From: Bordetella parapertussis
GTDB lineage: Bacteria > Pseudomonadota > Gammaproteobacteria > Burkholderiales > JACQAP01
Direction of reading: 5' to 3'
DNA length: 64,000 nt
NCBI GenBank assembly: GCA_945900965.1
Contig: CAMDKM010000004.1
Coordinates: 60,092-124,091 of the forward strand
This document shows positions 17,440-26,290 of this stretch, in pieces; the first letter of the stretch is position 1; each line of letters starts with the position of its first letter. A program made the translations under genes and the position numbers. A model generated the notes under the pieces. It searched no databases and was not told where the DNA came from. It saw nothing but the letters and a program-made list of their open reading frames with translations.

Positions 17440-18822
17440 TTAGGCAAGCCCGTCGTTCCAAGGCTGGGTCGGCGACTGCGCGGTGCGAAGCGAGCCTTCG
17501 ATCTCTGCCAGCGCATCGATCGTCGACTTGCAGAATCCCACGGCGTAATCGGTCGGCAATTCCTTGATCATTTGTGCCTCGAACCGGTCGGCTTCGTTCA
17601 ACAAGTGGTTAATAAAGCGCAGGCTGCCGCCGTTCTTGACGCTGCGCATGTAGCCTTGGCCAAGCGGATCGAAAGGCATTCCCGAGCCCATTTTCGCCAG
17701 CCCGCGTGCAAGCGACGCAAACGGCACCATCATGTGGCCGCGCGACAAGGCGATCAGATCTTTCGAGCCGATACTGTAACCCAGGGACAACATGTTGAGC
17801 ACTATCCAGTAATGCATGTTGCCCAACCAGGCCAGGCGTTGCGCCATCGGGTCCTTGATATGGTTCGGGTTCCCCACATAGGCGGTGGGATTGATCGGCA
17901 ACTGGTATGCCGGATACATCGGATCGGAGACCGACAACATCCACGGATCGGGTCTGCCGCCGAAGCCTTCGTGCTTGCCGAGAAATGTGCGCTTGAAATA
18001 CTTGTAGTGTCCAAGCTCACCTTCATCCTTGATTTCCTGCAGCACTGGCAGCCACGCCATTAAATCTGGCAAAGAACGCACCTTGCTCGCGGCCAGTTCC
18101 TTCACTGTGTCCATTACCGCGTTGTACAGGTCGCCCACGAAGTTCGGACGCTGTTCTTTGCCCATCACGTGTTCCAAGGTGCGGCAAAACAACGTGTCTT
18201 CGGCATTGCGCGCGTGGCGAATATCCGTGGCATGGGGTGGCGATTCGCACCACACATACTTTCCCAGAGAGGACCGGCTCATCGGTTCCAGCTTCAGGCG
18301 AAATGGAATGATGTCCGGCTCGAAGGGGAAATCTTCGGGGATCATCACCGGAGAGGCGCCCAGCGCCACGAGCAACTGATTGACTTTGCCCAGATGCTGC
18401 ATTTCCTGAACGGCGATGCCGATCAGATCATCGGTACTCGGCGCGCCGTAGCCCGCGATCGACTGGTAGACCGGCTTGACGGAGAAGCCGGCGTACAAGT
18501 ACTGGACCATCAAGCCATGTTCGATTTCGGCCGCGACCGTCAAAAGCCGCAGCAACTCGAGGTACGGATCCTTGAATTCGCGAAGCACCGTGGCTTTTTC
18601 GCTGATTGTCTGCACGGGTCCCTGGTTGGCACCTTCTTCGGCGGCGTGCGCTGACGACAAGCCGACGCCTAGTGCCGAGAACATTGAGGGCAGCGCGGCG
18701 CCTTGAAGCACCACACGCACCATGTTTCGGCGCGACGGATTCACCAGATCGCGCCCCATTTCCGACGGCGGATTCGACGAATTCCGATCCGTCGCCATCC
18801 CCATGTCTTTATTGATCGTCAT
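17440..18822 (-). CDS. Exported ferritin-like protein with VioB-type (iminophenyl-pyruvate dimer synthase) domain
   Basis: 460 residues. A twin-arginine-like signal (PSRRNMVRVVLQGA ... SSAHAAEE, about residues 28-63) implies Tat export of a folded, cofactor-bearing protein. The ferritin-like helices carry the expected iron-ligand patterns: AAEIEHGLMVQYLYAGF, AVQEMQHLGKVNQLL and later IKDEGELGHYKYFKR. In violacein/rebeccamycin pathways this domain couples indole imines, but many homologues lie outside such clusters and no partner oxidase is present here. Substrate unknown. Neighbours are a 23-codon ORF upstream and a 78-aa exported protein downstream. Confidence 0.8.
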   Translation of the reverse strand: MTINKDMGMATDRNSSNPPSEMGRDLVNPSRRNMVRVVLQGAALPSMFSALGVGLSSAHAAEEGANQGPVQTISEKATVLREFKDPYLELLRLLTVAAEIEHGLMVQYLYAGFSVKPVYQSIAGYGAPSTDDLIGIAVQEMQHLGKVNQLLVALGASPVMIPEDFPFEPDIIPFRLKLEPMSRSSLGKYVWCESPPHATDIRHARNAEDTLFCRTLEHVMGKEQRPNFVGDLYNAVMDTVKELAASKVRSLPDLMAWLPVLQEIKDEGELGHYKYFKRTFLGKHEGFGGRPDPWMLSVSDPMYPAYQLPINPTAYVGNPNHIKDPMAQRLAWLGNMHYWIVLNMLSLGYSIGSKDLIALSRGHMMVPFASLARGLAKMGSGMPFDPLGQGYMRSVKNGGSLRFINHLLNEADRFEAQMIKELPTDYAVGFCKSTIDALAEIEGSLRTAQSPTQPWNDGLA

Positions 18823-19198
18823 CTTTATCTCCTGAATTCGCGTTTAACTCATTCGCAGGCAATTCGATGTGCCTCGCGGAACAATTGTTGGTAAGGATCA
18901 CATTGCGATGCGACTTTACGTTGAACTCAGGGAAAGTTCATTCAGTGCTTTCTGAATCGTCCGTCAGTCGATAGGAGGATGGTGTGTAGGGATAACCTTT
19001 CGCGCTCATCGTTCCTTCCTCTCCAGTTCAGGTAATCACGGTATTTGCCGTAGGGAATTCAGGGAATTGTCTTTAGGGGAAAGTGCGCGCATCCAGATGG
19101 GCGCCCGCTTGGGCCGGGGGGGGGCTTGTATGGCGCAGTGGTCCGATTGGCAGGGAACAAGTTAGGGCGAGCGGAGATGCCCCACCTCATACCCTTCC
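18823..19198. other. Interval upstream of the VioB-like gene
   Basis: 376 bp between the ferritin-like gene and the sensor kinase, both on the minus strand. It contains the Shine-Dalgarno region of the former (CAGGAGATAAAG), a 23-codon ORF (18938-19009) and about 190 bp in which nothing further was recognised. Confidence 0.5.
18938..19009 (-). CDS. Possible 23-aa peptide ORF upstream of the VioB-like gene
   Basis: ATG at 19007-19009, preceded by GAGAGGAAGGA at normal distance, and a TGA at 18938-18940. The peptide begins MSAKGYPYTPSSYRL and ends with acidic residues. It lies 115 bp upstream of the ferritin-like gene on the same strand. It could be a translated leader, a small functional peptide or chance; the ribosome binding site is the only positive evidence. 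Confidence 0.3.
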   Translation of the reverse strand: MSAKGYPYTPSSYRLTDDSESTE

Positions 19199-20461
19199 TT
19201 ATTCAGGCTGCTGGAGCCAAACCAATATCGTTAACCCGTCCGCGCTGCTCTTTTCAATGCGCACGTCGCCCCCGTGATGGCGCGCGATTTTGCGTACCAG
19301 GGATAATCCAAGACCAGCGCCGCCGTGTCCGGCGGATCGGGCGCGACGGAAGGGTTCGAACACAGCTTCTTTCTCCGCCTCCGCCACACCGCTGCCATGG
19401 TCTCTCACGCGTAGCATGGCGCGGCCGTTTGCCTGGGTCACGCCTACTTCAACCGGGGTGCGGCCATGGTGAAAAGCGTTGTCCAGCAAGTTGCGCAGCA
19501 GACGCCGCAACAGGGCTGGGTCGCCGCGGACGATAACGGATTCGCCTTTCACCATGCAATCTTCGTAACGCGAACATTCCTCGGCGACGAGCGCAAGCAG
19601 GTCGATTGCTTCCTTTACTTGTGGCTCGGCGAGCGCATCCAGCCGGCTGCTGAGCAGAATGCTGTCGAGCAATGCGTCCACTTCGGCAATGTCGCGCGCC
19701 AGTTCGGCTGTGCGTTTTGGATCGGCATCCGCCCTCAGCAGTTCCACGCCCAGGCGGATACGCGTGAGCGGAGTGCGCAGCTCGTGCGAAGCATTGGCGA
19801 GCAACATTTTGTGCGCACCGACCAGTTCTTCAATACGCGTTGCCGCGCGATTGAAACTCTCCGCCAGTCGTGCAATCTCGTCTCGACCCTCGACCTTGAC
19901 TCGAGCTGAAAGATCGCCGCCGCCGAGCGTATCGACGCCGGCTTGCAGGCGTTCCAGCCGTCGAGTGAGCCGGCGTGCCAGAGGATGGGCGGCGATTGCA
20001 ACGGCCAACAGTAGCAGAGCCAGCATTGCAACGATGGCAACACCAGGGGCGGCGCGCGAATGATCCGAACTCGCATGTCGCGCCGCAAGCCAGCGGCCAT
20101 CCGGTAGTTGCAACGACCAGCCCGAGCCGTTGTGCATGCGGGCGCGGAAGCCGCGGTGTTGCGATTCGGCTGGCGGGAGCGCGATCGGGGTGCCAATGTT
20201 GGCGACCAGGGCGCGATCGGCGCTATACAATGAAATGACCAAGGGTAGTCCAGCGCCGATTTTCTCAAGCGCGGCCTGCTGTTCGGTACCGGGCGCGGAA
20301 GCGGGCGGCAGGAGGTTTTGTGCAAGTTGTCCCGCTGTTTCAAGCGCCGGCCATCCGCGACCGGCATCGCCCACTGTGCGCCATAACAAGCCCACAGCGA
20401 GCGCAAACACGACGAGACTTGCGATCATGGCGATATAGATGCGGAAGTACAGTCTGCGCAC
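19199..20461 (-). CDS. Two-component sensor histidine kinase (CpxA/RstB-like)
   Basis: 420 residues: an N-terminal membrane helix (RIYIAMIASLVVFALAVGLL), a periplasmic domain of about 120 residues, a second helix (VAIVAMLALLLLAVAIAAHP), HAMP, then HisKA with NASHELRTPLTRIRLG and an HATPase_c domain (LLRNLLDNAFHHG, DHGSGV, GGAGLGLSLVRKI). It phosphorylates the regulator encoded 6 bp upstream. With the CpxP-like gene ahead of that, the set resembles an envelope-stress system. Complete at both ends. Confidence 0.93.
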   Translation of the reverse strand: MRRLYFRIYIAMIASLVVFALAVGLLWRTVGDAGRGWPALETAGQLAQNLLPPASAPGTEQQAALEKIGAGLPLVISLYSADRALVANIGTPIALPPAESQHRGFRARMHNGSGWSLQLPDGRWLAARHASSDHSRAAPGVAIVAMLALLLLAVAIAAHPLARRLTRRLERLQAGVDTLGGGDLSARVKVEGRDEIARLAESFNRAATRIEELVGAHKMLLANASHELRTPLTRIRLGVELLRADADPKRTAELARDIAEVDALLDSILLSSRLDALAEPQVKEAIDLLALVAEECSRYEDCMVKGESVIVRGDPALLRRLLRNLLDNAFHHGRTPVEVGVTQANGRAMLRVRDHGSGVAEAEKEAVFEPFRRARSAGHGGAGLGLSLVRKIARHHGGDVRIEKSSADGLTILVWLQQPE

Positions 20462-20467
20462 TGGGGA

Positions 20468-21166
20468 TCAATCCTGATCGCGCACAAACACGTATCCGCT
20501 CCCGCGCACGGTGACAACCCGACGCGGATGCTTCGCGTTGTCTTCGATGGCGGCGCGAATTCGCGAGATATGCACATCGATCGAACGGTCGAACATTTCC
20601 AGCACCTCGCCCTTCAGATGGTCCATCAAAGCCTCGCGCGACATCACGCGGCCGGCATGTTCGGCGAGGACAAGGAGCAATGTGAACTGGTGGCTGGTGA
20701 TTTCCCGGATTTCGCCATCGAGGCGCACCGCGCGGGCGCCGCGGTCGATTTCGAGTCGTCCAAAATGCAGCACATCGGCAGCAGGTCCGGAATTTCCCCG
20801 GCGCAGAATGGCGCGCAGTCTTGCCAGCAACTCCCGTGGCTCGAATGGTTTCGGCAGATAGTCGTCTGCGCCCAGCTCGAGGCCTACGACACGATCCATC
20901 GCGTCGCCACGCGCTGTAAGCATGAGAATAGGTAGAGGGGAATTCGCACAGACCTTTTTGCACACTTCCAGCCCATCCATGTCCGGCAGCATCAGGTCGA
21001 GTACCAGCGCATCGAAGGTGTCACGCGCCAGGCGCTCCAGTCCGCTCGAACCGGTAGCCGCGATGGCGACGCGGTATCCCGCTTCGCCGAGGTATTCGCT
21101 TACCAGGGCGGCCAGACGCGGATCGTCTTCGATCAGCAGGATGCGGCTGGAAGGTGGATTGACCAT
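20468..21166 (-). CDS. OmpR-family response regulator (CpxR-like)
   Basis: 232 residues. The receiver has LLIEDDPRLAALV, the phosphoacceptor Asp in LVLDLMLPDMDGLEV, and LPKPFEPRELLARL with its Lys. The C-terminal winged helix includes ITSHQFTLLLVLAEHAG and VVTVRGSGYVFV. It pairs with the kinase gene 6 bp downstream, and a Spy/CpxP-like gene lies 75 bp upstream, a probable regulon member. Confidence 0.94.
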   Translation of the reverse strand: MVNPPSSRILLIEDDPRLAALVSEYLGEAGYRVAIAATGSSGLERLARDTFDALVLDLMLPDMDGLEVCKKVCANSPLPILMLTARGDAMDRVVGLELGADDYLPKPFEPRELLARLRAILRRGNSGPAADVLHFGRLEIDRGARAVRLDGEIREITSHQFTLLLVLAEHAGRVMSREALMDHLKGEVLEMFDRSIDVHISRIRAAIEDNAKHPRRVVTVRGSGYVFVRDQD

Positions 21167-21241
21167 AAGCCGAATTTACCCGCGCCGGGTGAAATTGTCG
21201 AAATAGATGCGACTTTCCCGTCCCGACACGGGTGCATCGCT

Positions 21242-21790
21242 TCAGCCGTGGGAGCGGTGATGCCAGCTATGGCCGAAGCGTTGCATGCGCTCCGCGAGCT
21301 TCTTGCGTTGCTCGGGACTCAACACTTCAGCAGCGTCGGCGAGTGCCTGCGTTACGCGCCTGGAAAGGGTATCCAGCAACGCGATCTGCTCGGCACGCAA
21401 AGTTTCAATCGCCACTCGATCCACCTTTTCGGCGTTCATGAGGTCAAACGCCTGCTTGCGTGCTTCCTTCATCTTGCCGCGCAGGGGCACAAGATCCCGT
21501 GCCGTACCTTGCGCGATGACGGTCAGTTTTGCCCGTTGCTCAGGTGTCGCATCCACTTCGACGGCCAGGTGTTTCACCATGCGTTCGACATGTTCTTGCG
21601 TCTGCGCCGGGTCCATGGCGGCGGCCATCAAATGACGCGGACCGTGGGCAAAAGATTTGCTGGCATAGGCGCCGATGAAACCGGCGGCAACCAATGCGAG
21701 CAGAAAGAAAATGGCCCGACCCAAACGAGGGGCACAGCGGCCGGTGTGATGGCAACGGGAGGGCCCGTTGGCGGGAACAGGGGTTTCCAT
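21242..21790 (-). CDS. Spy/CpxP-family periplasmic protein
   Basis: 182 residues from the ATG at 21790, which has AAGGAG 9 bp upstream; the longer frame to 21928 lacks a ribosome site. A membrane anchor or uncleaved signal (IFFLLALVAAGFIGAYASK) is followed by an all-helical Ala/Arg/Glu-rich domain with two LTxxQ-type motifs (DATPEQRAKL and LSPEQRKKL) and a His-rich tail (FGHSWHHRSHG). Family members are chaperone-like and can inhibit the sensor kinase; the His tail hints at metal binding. First gene of a cpxP-cpxR-cpxA-like operon. Confidence 0.8.
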   Translation of the reverse strand: METPVPANGPSRCHHTGRCAPRLGRAIFFLLALVAAGFIGAYASKSFAHGPRHLMAAAMDPAQTQEHVERMVKHLAVEVDATPEQRAKLTVIAQGTARDLVPLRGKMKEARKQAFDLMNAEKVDRVAIETLRAEQIALLDTLSRRVTQALADAAEVLSPEQRKKLAERMQRFGHSWHHRSHG

Positions 21791-21980
21791 GAAAGAGTCT
21801 CCTTGTGATAACGGGCACCATTGCCCGACAGAGCCATGGTCCCGCAAGCGGGTTAAGGCTACATCTCGGAAACGTAAAGTTTTGTAAAGGTCACGGTCGC
21901 CAACCCGCGGAGTGTGCACGCCGGGCATTTACTGCCATTCGCATGGAGGAGATCTGGCCCATGTCCCTACACAACGCAGG

Positions 21981-22832
21981 TCAGTACTCCATCATTGCCT
22001 TGTAGCGCTGGCGCGCTTCCTCGGCTTTGACCACATCTTCGATTTCATTGAGCAGACCGTCCACGTCTGGCGGGGGTTCGATGCGTTCGAATCGACCGGT
22101 GAGTTCCACTTCCGGGTGCAATTGTCCGGATTCATAAAGCGCCCAAATTTCCTTGCCATAGTCGGTTACGCGCAGTTCCGGGGCAAACCGACCGAAGAAG
22201 CGGGTGAGATTTTCCACATCGCGTTCCAGCATGATGCCGGCGCCCAGATTGCCTGCCGCATCAACCGCCTGTGGCAGATCGATAATCACCGGCCCGTCGT
22301 GGCTGACCAGGACGTTGTATTCAGACAGGTCACCGTGGACGATGCCGGCGCACAGCATGCGCACGACTTGTCCGAGCAGGGTGCGATGGTGTGCACTTGC
22401 CTGCTCCGGAGTAAACGCCAGATCATTCAATCGCGGGGCTGCATTGCCGTTTGCGTCGGCCACCATTTCCATCAGCAGTACGCCGTCGAGGAAATTGTAA
22501 GGTTGCGGCACCCGCACGCCGACGGCGGCGAGGCGTTGCAACGCATCCACTTCGGCGTTCTGCCAGGCGTCTTCCTGCTCCTTGCGTCCGTAGCGCGATC
22601 CCTTCTCCATGGCGCGGGCCCGGCGGCTGTTCTTGACCTTGCGGCCTTCCGTGTACTTCACGCTCTGACGGAAGCTGCGTTTGTTGGCGTCCTTGTATAC
22701 CTTCGCGCAGCGGATCGCTTCGCCGCAGCGCACGACGTAGACCGTCGCTTCCTTGCCACTCATGAGCTGGCCGATGACCTCGTCCACGAGTCCTTCCTCG
22801 ACAAGCGGTTCGATGCGTTTGGGGGTTTTCAA
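21981..22832 (-). CDS. RIO1-type atypical serine kinase
   Basis: 283 residues. It shows the ATP-binding Lys region (GKEATVYVVRCGEAIRCAKV), the catalytic loop HGDLSEYNVLV and the metal-binding loop VIIDLPQAVD, all hallmarks of RIO kinases. Bacterial copies are poorly characterised; roles in ribosome biogenesis or stress are proposed by analogy with archaeal and eukaryotic Rio1. It stands alone, with a 190-bp gap to the CpxP-like gene and a dispersed repeat (22909-23014) upstream. Confidence 0.9.
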   Translation of the reverse strand: MKTPKRIEPLVEEGLVDEVIGQLMSGKEATVYVVRCGEAIRCAKVYKDANKRSFRQSVKYTEGRKVKNSRRARAMEKGSRYGRKEQEDAWQNAEVDALQRLAAVGVRVPQPYNFLDGVLLMEMVADANGNAAPRLNDLAFTPEQASAHHRTLLGQVVRMLCAGIVHGDLSEYNVLVSHDGPVIIDLPQAVDAAGNLGAGIMLERDVENLTRFFGRFAPELRVTDYGKEIWALYESGQLHPEVELTGRFERIEPPPDVDGLLNEIEDVVKAEEARQRYKAMMEY

Positions 22833-22908
22833 TGACGCCGTGTGCGATGGGGACGCACGGTGAAAGCTGGGGGGCGCATTCTATCGCACCCAGCCGGCGC
22901 GAAGTGTG

Positions 22909-23014
22909 AGGAGCGAGGGGCGAGGGTCAAGGGCCGAGGATCGAGGCATCTCACCCTTCACTCATTCACTTTTCACGCCTTCACGCTTTTTGTGCTCGTC
23001 GCCCGTCACTTGTC
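22909..23014. repeat. CCCTTCAC-type dispersed repeat, copy B1
   Basis: A purine-rich arm (GAGCGAGGGGCGAGGGTC) is followed by the core CACCCTTCACTCATTCAC and TTCACGCCTTCACGC and then by a pyrimidine-rich arm. Related copies are at 38617 and 62226. It lies between the divergent RIO kinase and aldo/keto reductase genes. Confidence 0.75.
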
Positions 23015-23071
23015 CCAGCCTTCGCATTTTCCGCTACGCTACGCCCCTCGACAATCGACCTGGAGCACGCC

Positions 23072-24109
23072 ATGCAATACAAGATCCTCCCCGGCACCGA
23101 CATGAACGTCTCCAAGGTTAGCCTGGGCACCATGACCTGGGGCGAACAAAACAGTGAGGCGGAGGCGCACGAGCAGCTCGACTACGCCGTGTCACAGGGG
23201 ATCAACTTCATCGACACAGCGGAGATGTACCCCGTGCCGCCGAATGGGCAGACCCAAGGGCGCACCGAGAAATTTCTGGGCACCTGGCTGACGCGGCAAA
23301 AGCGCGACCGCCTATATATTGCGACCAAGATAGCCGGGCCTGGGCGTCGTGACTGGATTCGCAATGGACGCACGGACTTGACGAAAGCGGTGATCGCCGA
23401 AGCCGTGGACACCAGCCTCGCACGCCTGAAGACGGACTACATCGATCTGTATCAGATTCACTGGCCTCAGCGCAACGTGCCGATGTTCGGGGGAACGGAG
23501 TTCGATCCCGCGAAGGAAAAACAAGGCCCGTCGATTCGGGAGCAGGTGGAGGGCATGGCGGCCATGATCAAGGCCGGGAAAATCCGACACTACGGCTTGT
23601 CGAACGAAACCTCGTGGGGAGTCTCCGAGTTTCGGCGCGCAGCCAGGGAGCTTGGAGTTCCTGGCCCCGTCACGTTGCAGAACAGCTATAGCCTGATATC
23701 GCGTAACGTCGATAGCGACCTGGCCGAAGTTCTGTTCCGCGAAAACGTGAGCTTGCTGGCCTACAGCCCGCTTGCCGCCGGCATCCTCTCGGGGAAATAT
23801 CGGGGCGGTGCGAAGCCGGCAGGTGCGCGGTTTACGCTATTCGATTCACTCGGCATCCGGTTTCGCAAGCCGATGGTTTCCGAGGCCGTGGACGCCTACG
23901 CAGCGCTTGCCGGCCGGCGGGGTTTGACGATGGTGCAATTGGCGCTGGGATATGTGGCGAGCCGCTGGCACCTGGGTGCCTCGATCATCGGCGCGACCTC
24001 GATGGCGCAGTTGAAAGAAAACATCGCGGCGGCGCAATTTGTGCTCGACGCCGAGGTATTGAACGACATCAAGGAAATACAGTACCGATACCCGAATCCC
24101 GCAGCTTGA
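23072..24109 (+). CDS. Aldo/keto reductase, Tas-like
   Basis: 345 residues beginning MQYKILPGTDMNVSKVSLGTMTWGEQN, which is characteristic of the Tas subgroup. Catalytic residues are visible as FIDTAEMYP (Asp, Tyr), IATKI (Lys) and LYQIHWPQ (His). The NADPH-binding end includes IIGATSMAQLKEN. It would reduce aldehydes or ketones in the cytoplasm; substrate unknown. It converges with the methylamine operon; a GC-rich hairpin (24140-24162) lies between them. Confidence 0.92.
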   Translation: MQYKILPGTDMNVSKVSLGTMTWGEQNSEAEAHEQLDYAVSQGINFIDTAEMYPVPPNGQTQGRTEKFLGTWLTRQKRDRLYIATKIAGPGRRDWIRNGRTDLTKAVIAEAVDTSLARLKTDYIDLYQIHWPQRNVPMFGGTEFDPAKEKQGPSIREQVEGMAAMIKAGKIRHYGLSNETSWGVSEFRRAARELGVPGPVTLQNSYSLISRNVDSDLAEVLFRENVSLLAYSPLAAGILSGKYRGGAKPAGARFTLFDSLGIRFRKPMVSEAVDAYAALAGRRGLTMVQLALGYVASRWHLGASIIGATSMAQLKENIAAAQFVLDAEVLNDIKEIQYRYPNPAA

Positions 24110-24120
24110 TTTTTAATTTT

Positions 24121-24168
24121 GCGCCCCCCCTCTCCCCAGCCCTCTCCCGCAAGGGGAGAGGGAGTTAA
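24121..24168. repeat. C/G-rich hairpin repeat between convergent genes
   Basis: CCCTCTCCC (24140-24148) pairs with GGGGAGAGGG (24153-24162) around GCAA, a common proteobacterial intergenic hairpin. Its position at two converging 3' ends suggests mRNA-end stabilisation or termination. Confidence 0.6.
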
Positions 24169-24216
24169 GGTAGTGCCATGCAGGCCAGACCCCGTTCTCA
24201 GCGCCAAAGGTCATAA

Positions 24217-24240
24217 GGGTCAGGCCTTGTCTCTTGCCTA
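24217..24240 (+). repeat. GGGTCAGGCCTTGTCTCTTGCCTA repeat, copy D1
   Basis: Matches the sequence at 63957-63980 with one substitution (CTCTTGC versus CTTTTGC). GGGTCAGGCCT also occurs inverted at 43902-43920. Such motifs often flank REP-associated transposases (recalled, not tested); no transposase is nearby. Confidence 0.65.
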
Positions 24241-24252
24241 CCAAAATCAAAT

Positions 24253-25599
24253 TCAATTTGCGCCGCGTCCCGGAATCCAGTTCGTCCCTGCCAGCGGCAC
24301 TCCCGCCATGGCCGCTGCTTCCACGGTCAATGCAACCAAGTCTTCGCGCTCCAGGTGATGCACGTCGGTCTTGCCGCAGGCGCGGGCGACGGTCGATAGT
24401 TCCATGTTCATCGTCTTGAAATAGTTCCTCAGTCGCTTCGCGCCGATCATCGGATCGAGGCGCAATTCGAGTTCGGGGTCTTGGGTGGTGACGCCGACCG
24501 GGCATTTGCCGGTGTGGCAGTGGTGGCAGAAACCGGCTTGGGTGCCGAGCTTGTGATAGTCCGCGTTGGCATCGACATGGGAGCCGTCTTTCCTGACCCA
24601 GGAGCCGCTGTTACATCCCAGCGCCATCAGCACGCCTTGACCAACAGAGACGGCATCCGCGCCCAGCGCGAGCGCCTTGGCGACATCGGCGCCGGTGCGA
24701 ATGCCGCCGGAGACGATGAGTTGCACCTTTCCTTTCATGTTCATGTCTTCCAGCGCGTCCACCGCCTGACGCACAGCCGCCAGCGTGGGGATGCCGACAT
24801 GTTCGATGAACACCTGCTGTGTCGCCGCGGTGCCGCCTTGCATGCCGTCCACCACAACCACATCGGCGCCTGCATGCACGCACAACTTCACGTCGTGGAA
24901 AACCCGGGTCGCGCCGATTTTTACGTAAATCGGCACGCGCCAGTCGGTGACTTCCCGCAGTTCGTTGATCTTGATGGTCAGGTCATCTGGTCCAGTCCAA
25001 TCGGGATGGCGGCAGGCGGAACGCTGGTCGATGCCTGCCGGCAGGGTGCGCATGCCGGCCACGCGTGCGTTGACTTTTTGTCCGAGCAACATGCCGCCGC
25101 CGCCGGGTTTGGCGCCTTGGCCGATAACCACTTCGATGGCATTGGCGGTGCGCAAGTGGTCGGGGTTGAAGCCGTAGCGCGAAGGCAGGCATTGGTAGAC
25201 CAGGGTCTTCGAGGAGCGGCGCTCTTCTTCCGTCATGCCACCGTCGCCCGTGGTGGTCGAGGTACCCAGCTCGGTTGCGGCGCGGCCGAGCGCCTCCTTT
25301 ACGCGAGCGGACAGCGAACCGAAGCTCATGCCCGCGACGGTGATCGGCATGTCGAGTACCACCGGATTCTTCGCGAAGCGCGTGCCAAGCACGGTTTTGG
25401 TGGAACATTTCTCGCGATAACCTTCCAGGGGATAGCGCGAGATCGAGGCTGCAAGAAACAGCAGATCGTCGAAATGGGGCACCTTGCGCTTGGCACCCAG
25501 CCCGCGAATGTCATACAGGCCGGTGGCTGCCGCGTGCTGGATGTAGTGCAGGATATGCTGATCGTAAGTAAAACTTGCTTCGTGGCTTTCGATACTCAT
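24253..25599 (-). CDS. mgsC: N-methylglutamate synthase subunit C (FMN glutamate-synthase-like)
   Basis: 448 residues. It matches the FMN-binding central domain of glutamate synthase: TVAGMSFGSLSARVKEAL, TTTGDGGMTEEER, AKPGGGGMLLGQKVN, DVVVVDGMQGGTAATQQ and IVSGGIRTGADVAKALALGA. A Cys cluster (FCHHCHTGKCPVG) fits the [3Fe-4S] site. With MgsA and MgsB it condenses the methylamino group of gamma-glutamylmethylamide with 2-oxoglutarate to form N-methylglutamate. The ATG at 25599 directly abuts the mgsB stop (25601). The last gene of the operon. Confidence 0.9.
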   Translation of the reverse strand: MSIESHEASFTYDQHILHYIQHAAATGLYDIRGLGAKRKVPHFDDLLFLAASISRYPLEGYREKCSTKTVLGTRFAKNPVVLDMPITVAGMSFGSLSARVKEALGRAATELGTSTTTGDGGMTEEERRSSKTLVYQCLPSRYGFNPDHLRTANAIEVVIGQGAKPGGGGMLLGQKVNARVAGMRTLPAGIDQRSACRHPDWTGPDDLTIKINELREVTDWRVPIYVKIGATRVFHDVKLCVHAGADVVVVDGMQGGTAATQQVFIEHVGIPTLAAVRQAVDALEDMNMKGKVQLIVSGGIRTGADVAKALALGADAVSVGQGVLMALGCNSGSWVRKDGSHVDANADYHKLGTQAGFCHHCHTGKCPVGVTTQDPELELRLDPMIGAKRLRNYFKTMNMELSTVARACGKTDVHHLEREDLVALTVEAAAMAGVPLAGTNWIPGRGAN

Positions 25600-25600
25600 C

Positions 25601-26290
25601 TCAGTATTCCTGGTTGGCGTCCGCATTCCAGTTGTAAAGTGTCTTGGCGGAGGCGACACGCTTGAATTCCTCCGGCTTTTGGCGCAGGCCTGCCAGATCG
25701 AGCAGAGCCTTGACCTTGCCGCGATCCGCGCCGGTCATGGGTTCTTCGCGCGCATCGGCGCCCAGGCTTTTAATTTTTCCGCGCACGTAGATGACCGCTT
25801 CATAGAGGGAATCTCCCAAGGCATGACCGGCATCTCCGCACACCAGCAACGTGCCGGCCTGGGCCATGAAGGCCGAAAAATTGCCAACGCTACCGCCCAC
25901 TACGATGTCGAGCCCTTTGAGGGAAATGCCGCAGCGCAGGCTCGCGTCGCCCTCGATGATCAGGGTTCCCCCGTGACCGGAAGCGCCCGCGGATTCCGAC
26001 GCGAAACCTTTTACGCGAACCGTGCCCGACATCATGTTTTCCGCCACGCCCCAGCCAGCGTTGCCATGTATCGTTACCTTCGCCAGCTTGTTCATGCCCG
26101 CGACGTAATACCCGGCATGGCCCTGGACCTCGATTTCCACCTCGCGATCCAAACCCACCGCGATACTATGGGCGCCATTCGGATTCAGCACTTCGACCTG
26201 CTTCACCTTGCTCTTGGGCAGATCGTGATGCAGATACTGATTCAACTCGCGCACGCTTTGGCGCGCGAGATCGAAGCTCACACTTTCCAT
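25601..26290 (-). CDS. mgsB: N-methylglutamate synthase subunit B (GXGXG domain)
   Basis: 229 residues forming a right-handed beta helix like the C-terminal domain of glutamate synthase, with repeated Gly-rich turns (VQGHAGYYVAGMNKLAKVTI, ASESAGASGHGGTLIIEG, LLVCGDAGHALGDSLYEA). It is a structural subunit of the MgsABC complex. The start overlaps the 3' end of mgsA by 13 bp. Confidence 0.9.
   Translation of the reverse strand: MESVSFDLARQSVRELNQYLHHDLPKSKVKQVEVLNPNGAHSIAVGLDREVEIEVQGHAGYYVAGMNKLAKVTIHGNAGWGVAENMMSGTVRVKGFASESAGASGHGGTLIIEGDASLRCGISLKGLDIVVGGSVGNFSAFMAQAGTLLVCGDAGHALGDSLYEAVIYVRGKIKSLGADAREEPMTGADRGKVKALLDLAGLRQKPEEFKRVASAKTLYNWNADANQEY

Noticed and set aside
24481..25665. 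Plus-strand open frame opposite mgsC
   Set aside because: Shadow of a gene with complete FMN and FeS motifs.
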